Positions 24,802-32,666 of a DNA stretch of 39,099 bases are shown here, one piece after another; within the stretch, counting starts at the first letter, position 1; the number at the start of each line of letters is the position of its first letter. A program made the translations under genes and the position numbers. The DNA lies in assembly GCA_964631745.1 (NCBI GenBank), contig CAZVWV010000017.1, positions 1 through 39,099 on the forward strand, read 5' to 3'. This DNA comes from CAZVWV01 sp964631745 (lineage in GTDB: Bacteria; Bdellovibrionota_C; UBA2361; JBGSMV01). A model generated the notes under the pieces. That model ran no database searches and was not told the DNA's origin. It saw only the letters and a list, made by a program, of their open reading frames with translations.

Positions 24802-24880
24802 TGCGCAACAAAAAGCTGGCCTTGACGCCGCATTGCCTCGCAAGATAGCTTAACTCTTAACTTTCTCCTAAATTACCACA

Positions 24881-25513
24881 ATGAAATACTATCTAAGCTC
24901 ATTTCGGCTCGGCAACCACAGTGCGAAGCTGGCAGAGTTAGCCGCTGGTGGTCCGCTAGCATATATCGCCAACGCCTTAGATCATATTCCAAATGAGGAG
25001 CAGCGGGAGACCCAACAACGCAATAGATCGGACCTTGAGCAGCTCGGCATCCCATTTGCGGAATTGGATTTGCGGGATTTCTTCTCGGACAACTCGAAGC
25101 TTCATGCCGAGCTAGGTCGCTTCACTGGGGTTTGGATTAGTGGTGGTAATACCTTTGTTCTGCGGCAAGCTATGAAGCTCAGCGGCTTTGATCTTGCCAT
25201 AGATAAGCTTCGTCAGACGCAATTTTTGTATGCTGGCTATTCCGCCGGAATATGTGTGCTTGCTCCCGACTTACATGCGATTCAGGTTGTTGACCGGCCC
25301 AATACATTTCCCTACCCGAAATGTCAGGAAGTCACTTGGGAAGGGCTTCGCATCTTGAACTATATTATCCTGCCCCACTACAAATCCGATCATCCCGAAT
25401 CAGCTGATATCGATAAAGAGGTGGAATTTTGCGAAGCTAATAGGATACCTTACCGCACGCTTCGAGACGGCGAGGTGCTTTTTGGTGATGATATTGAGGT
25501 CTTAAATACTTAA
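24881..25513 (+). CDS. Peptidase E-like protein (family S51)
   Basis: 210 residues, close to peptidase E (about 230). The nucleophile Ser is in YAGYSAGICVLAPD (residue about 122), preceded by GVWISGGNTFVLRQAM, the family's GGNTF substrate loop; the catalytic His is in ILPHYKSDHPES. Peptidase E cleaves Asp-X dipeptides; relatives include cyanophycinase. It lacks a signal peptide, so it is cytoplasmic. No ribosome binding site is evident. It is another stand-alone accessory enzyme in the array. Confidence 0.9.
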   Translation: MKYYLSSFRLGNHSAKLAELAAGGPLAYIANALDHIPNEEQRETQQRNRSDLEQLGIPFAELDLRDFFSDNSKLHAELGRFTGVWISGGNTFVLRQAMKLSGFDLAIDKLRQTQFLYAGYSAGICVLAPDLHAIQVVDRPNTFPYPKCQEVTWEGLRILNYIILPHYKSDHPESADIDKEVEFCEANRIPYRTLRDGEVLFGDDIEVLNT

Positions 25514-25521
25514 ATCGGGAA

Positions 25522-25812
25522 ATGCCGTGGGACACCCCTTTGTGCTGGCATCTTGGCTGGTTATTGTGGCAGGTCGGGCTACAGAGAAGCGACTTGGGGC
25601 GGCATAGAGAAACCAAAGGTCATTATGCGAGTTTCTTTAAGAAAAAGCGTGAGGCCCTCGGGCGGACTCAAGAGAACGTGGCTCGGATAATTCGGCCAGG
25701 ATTTGAACCGAGTCTGCTTCGGGACTTTGAGGAATTTGATGACGACGACTTGGACGGACAGGTCATCGGCACCTTACTTGCAAAAACCGTTCTAAACTTA
25801 GCGCAATCTTAA
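25522..25812 (+). CDS. Possible small helix-turn-helix-like protein
   Basis: 96 residues as read, but the first 30 look poor in protein character (many Trp/Cys/Arg), and no ribosome binding site is present. From about residue 35 the sequence (FFKKKREALGRTQENVARII) looks like the first helices of an XRE-type DNA-binding domain, followed by an acidic DDDDLD stretch and a short helix. It may be the remnant of a longer gene with a 5' frameshift. Its end overlaps the convergent vapC-like gene by 15 bases. Confidence 0.35.
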   Translation: MPWDTPLCWHLGWLLWQVGLQRSDLGRHRETKGHYASFFKKKREALGRTQENVARIIRPGFEPSLLRDFEEFDDDDLDGQVIGTLLAKTVLNLAQS

Positions 25813-26202
25813 CTTAGGAAATATGGCAGCAAAATCACTCTTATTTCTGGTAACTAAACCTTCAAACCGGGAAGCGAAGGAGCCTATTAAGATATCTGCA
25901 ACGGGACGCTTTCCTACCTGGGCTTTTCTCTTCTTCAGGACATAGTTCGTCCAGTGCTCGGAAGCCGTGATGGTATCCTCGGATTCCCAAGCCAAAGAGT
26001 GTGCCACCCCGATCAAATCAAGAAACTTCCTGACATGCTGAATGGAGCCATCAAAAAAAGGCGAAATCTCGATCTCTGAAATGGGGCACACCACCAAACC
26101 GTAATCGCGAATACTTTCCAGCGCATGGGCTGAGTCAAGTCCATGCTTTGAATCGTTCAATGCAATGTCCAGCAAACAGCAGCTATCAACCACCCACGAC
26201 AT
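25798..26202 (-). CDS. PIN-domain RNase toxin (VapC-like)
   Basis: 134 residues, the normal PIN toxin size. The acidic metal-binding residues are in place: Asp in MSWVVDSC, Glu in ISEIEIS, Asp in RPVADILIGSFA and Asp in LVTRNKSDF. PIN toxins cleave RNA (often initiator tRNA or rRNA) with Mg. The AbrB-type antitoxin gene lies 77 bases upstream on the same strand, a wider gap than the usual overlap, filled in part by the 22-base repeat. Confidence 0.86.
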   Translation of the reverse strand: MSWVVDSCCLLDIALNDSKHGLDSAHALESIRDYGLVVCPISEIEISPFFDGSIQHVRKFLDLIGVAHSLAWESEDTITASEHWTNYVLKKRKAQVGKRPVADILIGSFASRFEGLVTRNKSDFAAIFPKLRLR

Positions 26203-26248
26203 CCCCAGCTTCTCTCAATAAAATTGGCCAATCTCCGCAGCCTAAGAC

Positions 26249-26270
26249 ATTCAACTGCTCTTTCTAGGTT
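26249..26270. repeat. 22-base dispersed repeat, copy 2
   Basis: This is identical to 1546-1567. It lies between the antitoxin stop codon and the toxin start codon, separating two genes that are normally contiguous, which hints at an inserted sequence. Confidence 0.7.
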
Positions 26271-26279
26271 CAAGCCACC

Positions 26280-26546
26280 TCAGTCCCGATCCCCCGCGCG
26301 AATCTCCTTTAAAGCTGCATCGCTACTGAGGCCCTTGGACTTCGAGAACTTGCGAGCAAACCCCAGCGCGGCCATAGGCCCCGGCGCGGTGGTCAGCGGC
26401 TGAACGGTAACTTTAAACTCGCGGTCACTAATCCAACGCCATATTAATTTCTGACCCGCTTTGAGCCGGGCCTTACGCCGCAAACTGGCCGGCATCGAAA
26501 GCTGCCCACGCTCAGTTAAGGTTGAGAGATTAATTTTATCATTCAT
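26280..26546 (-). CDS. AbrB/SpoVT-type antitoxin (VapB-like)
   Basis: 88 residues from the ATG at 26546 (a GTG two codons upstream is possible). The N-terminal swapped-hairpin domain is recognisable: LSTLTERGQLSMPASLRRKARLKAGQKLIWRW. The C-terminal part (GFARKFSKSKGLSSDAALKEIRAGDRD) would wrap around the toxin and ends in a typical LKEIRAGD degradation tail. It should neutralise the PIN toxin and repress its own promoter, for which a palindrome is present just upstream. Confidence 0.88.
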   Translation of the reverse strand: MNDKINLSTLTERGQLSMPASLRRKARLKAGQKLIWRWISDREFKVTVQPLTTAPGPMAALGFARKFSKSKGLSSDAALKEIRAGDRD

Positions 26547-26551
26547 AGTCA

Positions 26552-26581
26552 CATGATATCATGGACTTCTATCATGTACAA
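26552..26581 (-). promoter_or_regulatory. Promoter and operator of the vapBC-like pair
   Basis: On the minus strand, TTGTAC (26581-26576) and TATCAT (26558-26553) are separated by exactly 17 bases. The -10 lies within the perfect 12-bp palindrome CATGATATCATG (26552-26563), and an extra ATCATG half-site is at 26571-26576. Repressor binding would block the polymerase. The predicted start of transcription coincides with the ATG at 26546, implying a leaderless mRNA. Confidence 0.6.
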
Positions 26582-26898
26582 GCGCGTAATTTGAGAAAGG
26601 TCGGGTGAATATGCACTGGCACAGCAACCTGCGGGCGGGGATGTCCTGGTCGGTAATTATTTAAAATTCTTGTGCGGGCTTATGGAAGATGGCGCCGAGG
26701 GGGAACTCCAAGGGGAAAGAATAAAACGCTCGTCAAGTTAGCTCTCATTGGCGCATCGTCACGGGGCAGGTGCTGGCATCGGGTCGTTTGCCTCTCTGAA
26801 ACTTTCTTCTTGCGTGGCCGAAGGGTCGAACGTCACCGAGAAGCTCTCGCGACTATCCCATAAGTGTGGTATTCCCGGCTGGGAAGCCTTTATAGAAT
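26582..26898. other. Intergenic region, no gene seen
   Basis: There is no supported frame. Short open stretches (for example 26672-26863) have Arg-rich, non-protein-like translations. It probably holds decayed sequence belonging to the neighbouring pseudogene and its promoter. Confidence 0.5.
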
Positions 26899-27975
26899 AT
26901 GCTTAGAGTTTATTCCTTTCTTATACTTTTTCTTTTTCTCCCGCAAATTTCGCGCTCGGAAGTACGCGTGGGCGTAATCCTTCCATTAAGCGAGGTCTTG
27001 AACTTGCTAGTGCGGAAAACCCGGGGGTTTTCAAATTTATATATGAAGACGAACAGTTTTGTAATTCTAAACAAGCGATCACCGCCGCGCAGAAGCTGAT
27101 CGAGATTGACATGGTCAAGTTTCTTATGACGGGATGTTTAAACGGGACAAAGGCGATCGCGCCTCTGGCCAAGCGTGCCGGAATCCCGATTTTCTCTGCC
27201 GGGCTTCTTGACGAAGCAAGTATTTCTAAGGCCCCCGAACTTATAAGCTTCTCCGCTCAAATCGGCAGCGAAGCTTTCCAGCTCGCGGCATATCTTCGAG
27301 CTAAAAAAGTGAAATTGGTCTCAGTGTTTCGTCACGATGACTCTTTCACTACGGAATTCTTTCCCCAACTAAAAAAGAATCTCGGGTAGGATGGAGATCC
27401 GAAAGTGCGGGATGTCGCAGTGAGTGGAGAAGCTTTTCCATGGACTTCCGAAATCGCCAAGCTTAAGGCAAACGGAAGCGATGCCTTTCTTGTCTATCTT
27501 GGTGAGGATGAGCTTCTCAGCTTTATGCGTTCTCGATCTAAGTTGAAGGATTCAACACCGGTATTCTCAGGTTACATCATCGAAAGCAACTTTAGCGCAG
27601 CGAAATTCGGAGATCTGCTATCGGGCATTCGATACACCTACCCGGCTTTGGCCTCGGAAACCGACGAGAAGAGAGTGATGTTTGAGAGGAAATTTACTCG
27701 GATGTTCGGTGCGAACGAGCGACCGTCGGTCAATGCCTACTTTGTGTTCGACGGTGTTCAGGCTCTCGCGTCCGCCATCCAGACTTGCAAGGGGGGCCGA
27801 TACAGATTGTGTGTGGTCTAACCTCCAAAATTCGGGTGAGCTGCGCCGTGGAGTCTCAGGCGAGTTTCGTTTTTTAAACGACGGTTCGATTGAGCGAAGC
27901 TTCGTGATGAAGGAGGTTCAAGGAGCAAGATTTGTTGCGCTTCAGATAACAGGAGAGAGTCGAGACGGCTTATAG
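26899..27975 (+). pseudogene. Decayed periplasmic binding protein (LivK/Peripla_BP_6 type)
   Basis: Three collinear pieces read as one family member. 26899-26990: signal peptide and first strand (EVRVGVILPLS). From about 26991 the frame changes, with material lost: GLELASAENPGVFKF through AAQKLIEIDMVKFLMTGC. 27111-27386 and 27390-27790 are in the same frame, split by one in-frame TAG (27387-27389). A further shift occurs in the run of six G at 27789-27794, after which NSGELRRGVSGEFRFLNDGS completes the C-terminus. It once bound an amino acid or small ligand for an ABC importer; no permease genes are nearby. The G-run shift could be a sequencing error, but the TAG and the N-terminal loss argue for true decay. 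Confidence 0.85.
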
Positions 27976-28042
27976 GCTAGGTAAAGCCAATTCCGTCGAA
28001 AATTTCAAGATCTTCAACCGTCGCCGCTACTTCGCCTACGCT

Positions 28043-28279
28043 TTAATGCTTCACCTGGTCCAATAAGGCGAGAAACTGTTCTCTGGTTGCGCCCATTTGT
28101 CGAATAATTGAAGTCAGTGTTCCCACCGGTATCGAGCGGTTCATGGGTAGTGTAACGTGCATCAAATGCCCTGATTTGACGTAAACTCGGTGACTTCCCT
28201 TTGTTCGATGATGTCGAAAACCGAGACGAAACAATATGCGATCGACTACTTCCCAATGCAGTGGTCGAAGTGCTGGCAT
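28043..28279 (-). CDS. hicA: HicA-family toxin
   Basis: 78 residues. The small dsRBD-like HicA fold is indicated by LRPLHWEVVDRILFRLGFRHHRTKGSHRVYVK, with the catalytic His in the GSHRVY motif, then HVTLPMNRSIPVGTLTSIIRQMG. HicA is an mRNA interferase. The ATG follows the antitoxin stop directly (28280), so translation is coupled. The order antitoxin first, toxin second is the less common hicBA arrangement. Confidence 0.88.
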   Translation of the reverse strand: MPALRPLHWEVVDRILFRLGFRHHRTKGSHRVYVKSGHLMHVTLPMNRSIPVGTLTSIIRQMGATREQFLALLDQVKH

Positions 28280-28585
28280 TTAATTGATTGCCGACGGAAC
28301 TGGAATATTCACTGAAAAGGACTGGCTTGCTTGCATTGGTTCACTGGCTGGTATCCATTTATTAGATTCCAAGCGCCAACCTAAACTTTCGAGAATTTCC
28401 CTTAATAGATTACGCTCTAAAGCAGTCTCGACAAACAGCTCCACCGCTTCGCTAAAATTTGCTAGCGCCTCCTTCTCTGAATCGCCGCTCGACGAGAGAT
28501 CGAGAGCAGGAGTAAAAGCTACAAATTGCATTTCTTCCTTCCACATCAATAAAGGCAAAAACACTTGAACGGTTGTTTGTTCCAT
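28280..28585 (-). CDS. hicB: HicB-family antitoxin
   Basis: 101 residues. The N-terminal partial RNase H-like fold is visible (VQVFLPLLMWKEEMQFVAFTPALDLSSSGDSEKEALANFSEAVELFVE), matching the HicB pattern in which a GDSxxEA turn follows the first strands. No C-terminal DNA-binding domain can be recognised in the remaining 40 residues, so promoter control may need the complex. It sits directly upstream of hicA under a strong-looking promoter. Confidence 0.84.
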   Translation of the reverse strand: MEQTTVQVFLPLLMWKEEMQFVAFTPALDLSSSGDSEKEALANFSEAVELFVETALERNLLREILESLGWRLESNKWIPASEPMQASQSFSVNIPVPSAIN

Positions 28586-28594
28586 AGTTCAGCT

Positions 28595-28645
28595 ATTATA
28601 ACACAAACTATTCGGATTGTGCACTGTGAGATACACTGTGAGATA
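28595..28645 (-). promoter_or_regulatory. hicBA promoter with 12-base tandem repeat
   Basis: On the minus strand, a perfect TATAAT (28600-28595) lies 17 bases after TGCACA (28623-28618, 4/6 of consensus). The predicted start is about 3 bases before the hicB ATG (28585), so the mRNA is nearly leaderless. Two exact tandem copies of CACTGTGAGATA (plus-strand 28622-28633 and 28634-28645) abut the -35 element and may be the operator. Confidence 0.65.
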
Positions 28646-28756
28646 ACGACGACAGAATAAGCCGAATTTCACTGGCTAAAGCTCGCACAAGCGGGTATTG
28701 AGCGGCATGCTGTCTTTTACCCAGTTTAACGCGCTGCCCGCTGATTATTTTCTCCA

Positions 28757-31700
28757 TCACCGGCCCGCCTCAGCAGTAATCCCCAGCAGCACGCGCTCTA
28801 TAATTCCGTAAACGCTAGATATCTCGGCGGCCGCTTGCGGGTCCACCGAAAAGCTGAGCGTGCCCTGTTTGGTGACCTTAAAGGCTTGGGGATTTGCTTC
28901 GACAAGGAGTTTAACCTTTTCCGTATCAACTAAATTTCGGGCGCCGAAACTTAGGCTGGCTTTCTCTTGTCGGACTTCGGCGCGCTCAACGCCGTAATGT
29001 TTCAAAAGGGTGCGAATGCGCATTAGTTCTAGATAGTTCTGAGCCTCTGCGGGCAGGTGGCCAAAACGGTCCTCGATCTCATTCGCAATCTCATCAGTCT
29101 CGCGGCAATCGGCTAGCGAAGAGAGCCGTTGGTAGAGCACAAGTCTTTCAGAGATATCGGGAATGTACCATTCCGGGATATATGATTCGAAATTGAGCCG
29201 CACTTCGGGATCGACCTGCTCTTCGATCTCGAGTTCTTCGCCCTTTAGATTTGCGATGGCTTCTTTTAGAATTTTTGTAAAGAGTTCGAATCCGACCAGT
29301 AAGACGTTGCCGCTCTGTTCCTTGCCTAATAAATTCCCGGCTCCTCGAATCTCAAGGTCTCGCACGGCCAGGTTAAATCCAAGGCCAAGATCGTCAAGCG
29401 CTTGCAGCGCCTTTAAGCGCTCCTGCGCGTCGGCGCTGATGCGCTTTGATTTGGGGATTAAAAAGTAGCAGTAAGCTTGACGGGTGCTGCGGCCCACGCG
29501 GCCGCGCAATTGATAGAGCTGCGCGAGCCCCATGGCATCGGCGCGGTCTATTAAGATCGTGTTGGCGTTGGGGATATCGAGTCCGGATTCTATAATTGAG
29601 GTGCTGACTAGGACGTCGATCTCTCTCTTTAAAAAACTTGCCATTATTTTTTCTAATTCGTGTTCGGCCATCTGTCCGTGGGCGAATTTAAATTTAGCTT
29701 CCGGTACTAGCTTGGCAAGCGCGCCTGCAAAGCTAGCGATGCTTTGCACTCTATTGTGTACGAAGAAACATTGCCCTCCGCGCTGAATTTCACGCAGAAT
29801 CGCGTCTCTAATCAGGCCCTCTTCAGAGCTGGCAACGTAAGTTCTGATCAGCATTCGGTCGTTAGGAGGGGAGTTGATGATGCTGATATCACGTATCCCA
29901 AGCAGGGAAAGATGGAGGGTGCGGGGTATGGGGGTAGCCGATAATGTGAGCACGTCCACCTGTTTTTTTAACTGCTTCAGCTTTTCCTTTTGCTTTACGC
30001 CGAAACGATGCTCTTCGTCGATGATAACGAGTCCAAGTTCTTTAAAGTGCACATCCTTTTGTAATAAGCGATGGGTGCCGATCACCAGATCGACCTTGCC
30101 GGTCTTTAGCTCTGCAAGGACAGTTTTGTTCTTGGGGGGGGGATTGAAGCGACTTAGTGATTCGATCTTTACGGGATAGTCAGCAAAGCGCCGCGAAAAA
30201 CTTTGCCGGTGCTGTTCGGCCAAGAGCGTGGTGGGCACCAAGACTGCTACCTGGCGCGCATGCTGAATGCATTTGTAGGCCGCTCGAACAGCCACTTCTG
30301 TTTTACCGAAACCGACATCGCCGCAGATTAAGCGATCCATGGGTCTATCTTTGGCGAGATCTTTCAAGGTGTCGTTTATAGCTTTAAGCTGGTCGGGTGT
30401 TTCGTCCCACGGGAAGGTATCGGCGAATTCCTCGTCCAGGGCAGAAGAGGGATCGTATCGCCAACCTTTTATGACGGCGCGCGTGGCGTATAGCTTGATT
30501 AAATCTCCTGCTAGGGTGGCGACACTCTCTCTGACTTTGCGCTTCGTGTTTTGCCACCGTTTTGAAGCCAGCTTATCAATTGCGGGAGCTTTGCCCTCGG
30601 CCGCCACAAACTTTTGGATTCGGGCGATGTTTTGGATGGGTAGAAATAGCTTGCTGTCAGCGTAATCGATCTGCAACAGATCAGACGCAACACCTTCGAG
30701 CAGCATATGTTTAAGCCCGCGGTAAATGCCCACGCCGTAGTCAACGTGCACGACGTAATCTCCGTGTTTTAGCTGCGAGATGGCGGACATTAAGCGTTTA
30801 ATGTTTGTGGTTTGAGAGCGCTTTCTGCGGTGGGATCGTTCCGGAAAGATCTCGTTTTCAGAGACAAAGGCAATTTTTTCGGATTCAAGTTGGAAGCCGG
30901 CCGAGAGATTTCCAAGCATGATAATTATTGGGTGCTTTAGCCGCGAGTTGAGCCAAGTGCTGGTATCGAGGTCGATTTGATGGGCATCGTAACCGTAACT
31001 CAAAAGCCACTGCCTTAAGCGTTTGCCCCTGGATTCGCTGCCGGCCACAAAGGCGATTGAGTACTCATGTTTGCGGAGGGATTCTACGTAGCGCTTGAGC
31101 GCTGAGAGCGCCTTGCCGGTACCGATCTTGGTTTCCAATTTAGTCGTCAGGATTATGTTGGACTTAGTCGGAATCGTAAGCTTCTCGACTGTGCTGGGAA
31201 TTGTGTCCAGTAACTCCAGGCTGTCAAGGTAGATCTGTGTGTGCTGGGCGGCCGCGCGGCTAAAATCGGTCGGAGTTAAGTAAAGTTTCTCGGGTGAAGG
31301 AAAAATATGGGCAGAGTCGATGCGCAGGGCGCGCTCATTTATTAACTCCCAGTAATAATCAAGACTTTGTTCGCAGGCCATGTGGTCGTCAAATATCAGG
31401 GTGCAGTCTGAGAAGTAGGAGAAAGTTGAAACTAGTTGGTTCCAGGCGCTCAGAAAGACCAGATCGATTTCGGGTATTAGCAGCCCTTCGCAGACGCTTT
31501 CGATTAAGCGAGCACTTTCGCTGGGGGGTAGTTCGAGTTCTTTGGCGCGCTTGCGGATATTTTCGATAAGTTCGTCGGAGTAATAGGAACTGCGGCCATG
31601 TTTGGATATATCTAATCTCTCTAAGACAGGTTCAACCACAATACTTTCGAGGTTGGTGAGCGAACGTTGTGACTCCAGCTCGAAGAGTTTTATATGAGCG

Positions 31701-32236
31701 ATGCGACTCGCGTTAAGTTCTATTCGGACGCCTTTGGAATAGCTGACAGGCAGAAAATCTATGACGACACCGCGAATGGCGATCTCTCCTGTGCTTTCAA
31801 CTAGCGATACTCCTTGAAATCCCGCCGCCAAAAACTTCGAGATCAGAAAATCCCGGTTGACCTCCTGGCCGCTTTTTAATGAAAAGCTCTGACGCTCCAA
31901 AGTTTCAAAGTTCAGCACCTTTTGCATGAGGGCGGGTACGGATGCAACTGCAACATAAGACTGAAGGGTCTGTGAAGCGCGAAGCGCACTCACCCGTTGG
32001 GCGGTAATTTCTATCTGGGGCGAGACAGGTTCGAGTGGCAGAGTGTCCCATTCAGGGAGCAGCAAAGTGCTGGCGCCTGGCTCGAAGAAGCAGATGTCAC
32101 CAAAGAGTTCCTCGGTGCGAGACTGATTCTTGCATATAACTAAAATCTTAGAGTGCGTAAGACGTTGCCTGCCAATCCAAAAGGCTTTGGAGCTCCCTTG
32201 CAGCCCCTGAATTGTGGATATCTTGGCGCGTGTCAT
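28757..32236 (-). CDS. mfd: Transcription-repair coupling factor
   Basis: 1159 residues, full length (Escherichia coli 1148). There is an N-terminal UvrB-like module (about residues 1-330), an RNA polymerase interaction domain near 480-560 (GDYVVHVDYGVGIYRGL), and RecG-like helicase motifs: Walker A CGDVGFGKTE, DEEHRFG box, SATPIPRTL, and the translocation motif within ESGLDIPNANTILIDRADAMGLAQLYQLRGRVGRS. The C-terminal TRCF domain follows (VDPEVRLNFESYIPEWYIPD). It removes polymerase stalled at lesions and recruits UvrA. It marks the return to core genome after the accessory region and is divergent from the pilin gene. Confidence 0.98.
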   Translation of the reverse strand: MTRAKISTIQGLQGSSKAFWIGRQRLTHSKILVICKNQSRTEELFGDICFFEPGASTLLLPEWDTLPLEPVSPQIEITAQRVSALRASQTLQSYVAVASVPALMQKVLNFETLERQSFSLKSGQEVNRDFLISKFLAAGFQGVSLVESTGEIAIRGVVIDFLPVSYSKGVRIELNASRIAHIKLFELESQRSLTNLESIVVEPVLERLDISKHGRSSYYSDELIENIRKRAKELELPPSESARLIESVCEGLLIPEIDLVFLSAWNQLVSTFSYFSDCTLIFDDHMACEQSLDYYWELINERALRIDSAHIFPSPEKLYLTPTDFSRAAAQHTQIYLDSLELLDTIPSTVEKLTIPTKSNIILTTKLETKIGTGKALSALKRYVESLRKHEYSIAFVAGSESRGKRLRQWLLSYGYDAHQIDLDTSTWLNSRLKHPIIIMLGNLSAGFQLESEKIAFVSENEIFPERSHRRKRSQTTNIKRLMSAISQLKHGDYVVHVDYGVGIYRGLKHMLLEGVASDLLQIDYADSKLFLPIQNIARIQKFVAAEGKAPAIDKLASKRWQNTKRKVRESVATLAGDLIKLYATRAVIKGWRYDPSSALDEEFADTFPWDETPDQLKAINDTLKDLAKDRPMDRLICGDVGFGKTEVAVRAAYKCIQHARQVAVLVPTTLLAEQHRQSFSRRFADYPVKIESLSRFNPPPKNKTVLAELKTGKVDLVIGTHRLLQKDVHFKELGLVIIDEEHRFGVKQKEKLKQLKKQVDVLTLSATPIPRTLHLSLLGIRDISIINSPPNDRMLIRTYVASSEEGLIRDAILREIQRGGQCFFVHNRVQSIASFAGALAKLVPEAKFKFAHGQMAEHELEKIMASFLKREIDVLVSTSIIESGLDIPNANTILIDRADAMGLAQLYQLRGRVGRSTRQAYCYFLIPKSKRISADAQERLKALQALDDLGLGFNLAVRDLEIRGAGNLLGKEQSGNVLLVGFELFTKILKEAIANLKGEELEIEEQVDPEVRLNFESYIPEWYIPDISERLVLYQRLSSLADCRETDEIANEIEDRFGHLPAEAQNYLELMRIRTLLKHYGVERAEVRQEKASLSFGARNLVDTEKVKLLVEANPQAFKVTKQGTLSFSVDPQAAAEISSVYGIIERVLLGITAEAGR

Positions 32237-32302
32237 TTTATGTACTGATGATGTATTTACCGATTGTCAGCAAGCATAGCTGGTTGCTAAAGTAGCGATC
32301 AA

Positions 32303-32476
32303 ATGAAGTCCCTAAAAACCGACCCGAGTGGTGCTAGTTTGGTTGAGTATGTACTCCTTTTGGCGCTCATTTTCCTTGTAGCCATCGTGGCAGTTCAGTC
32401 TTTCCAGGGCTCTGTCAGCAGTCAATTTAGTCATATAAGTAGCACGCTTGGGTATCATATTGGGAATGGGCCCTGA
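32303..32476 (+). CDS. Flp/Fap-type pilin precursor
   Basis: 57 residues. A short leader ends in Gly, followed by ASLVEYVLLLALIFLVAIVAV: prepilin cleavage G|A, Glu at +5 and a long hydrophobic helix are the hallmarks of type IVb Flp pilins (usual length 50-70). The C-terminal part (QGSVSSQFSHISSTLG) matches the family's end. The ribosome binding site is weak. The gene lies divergent from mfd and 190 bases before pilT. The Tad assembly genes normally linked to Flp pilins are absent from the window. Confidence 0.82.
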   Translation: MKSLKTDPSGASLVEYVLLLALIFLVAIVAVQSFQGSVSSQFSHISSTLGYHIGNGP

Positions 32477-32666
32477 CAGGTACCCGGCTACTTTGTGTGG
32501 CTGGGGCAGCGATTTGTATCAAAACAGCGTTATTGCGTTACCTTAGTTTTTAAGTAGCATTAATATTTACAACTAAGCCTGCCGATATCTTAAGTGGTAA
32601 TCGTCCACCTATAAGCCGCACCACTAGGTGAGGGCGCCTACCCTTAGCGAACAAGTGAGCATCTGC

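Larger units (their letters stand above)
19282..24880 (+). mobile_element. Integron-like gene cassette array lacking an integrase
   Basis: Unrelated single genes, all on the plus strand, are separated by structured spacers. For three of them the first bases of the unit are the reverse complement of bases after its own stop codon: GTTATACTCCTT (19282) with AAGGAGTATAAC (20244-20255); TTATGCCACTA (20341) with TAGTGGCATAA (20918-20928); TTAGTCCGCC (22628) with GGCGGACTGA (23014-23023), one mismatch. This is how a circular cassette's split attC site appears after insertion. The spacers fold into hairpins with extrahelical bases. No tyrosine recombinase or attI is in the window. The right limit is uncertain; the toxin-antitoxin genes to 28600 may belong too. 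Confidence 0.72.

Noticed and set aside
26612..26630. Sigma-54-like TGGCAC...TGC promoter
   Set aside because: The spacing between the GG and GC elements is one base too long and no gene starts suitably downstream.
28622..28645. Two tandem 12-base units as a CRISPR-like or iteron array
   Set aside because: Only two copies without spacers; better explained as an operator of the hicBA promoter.
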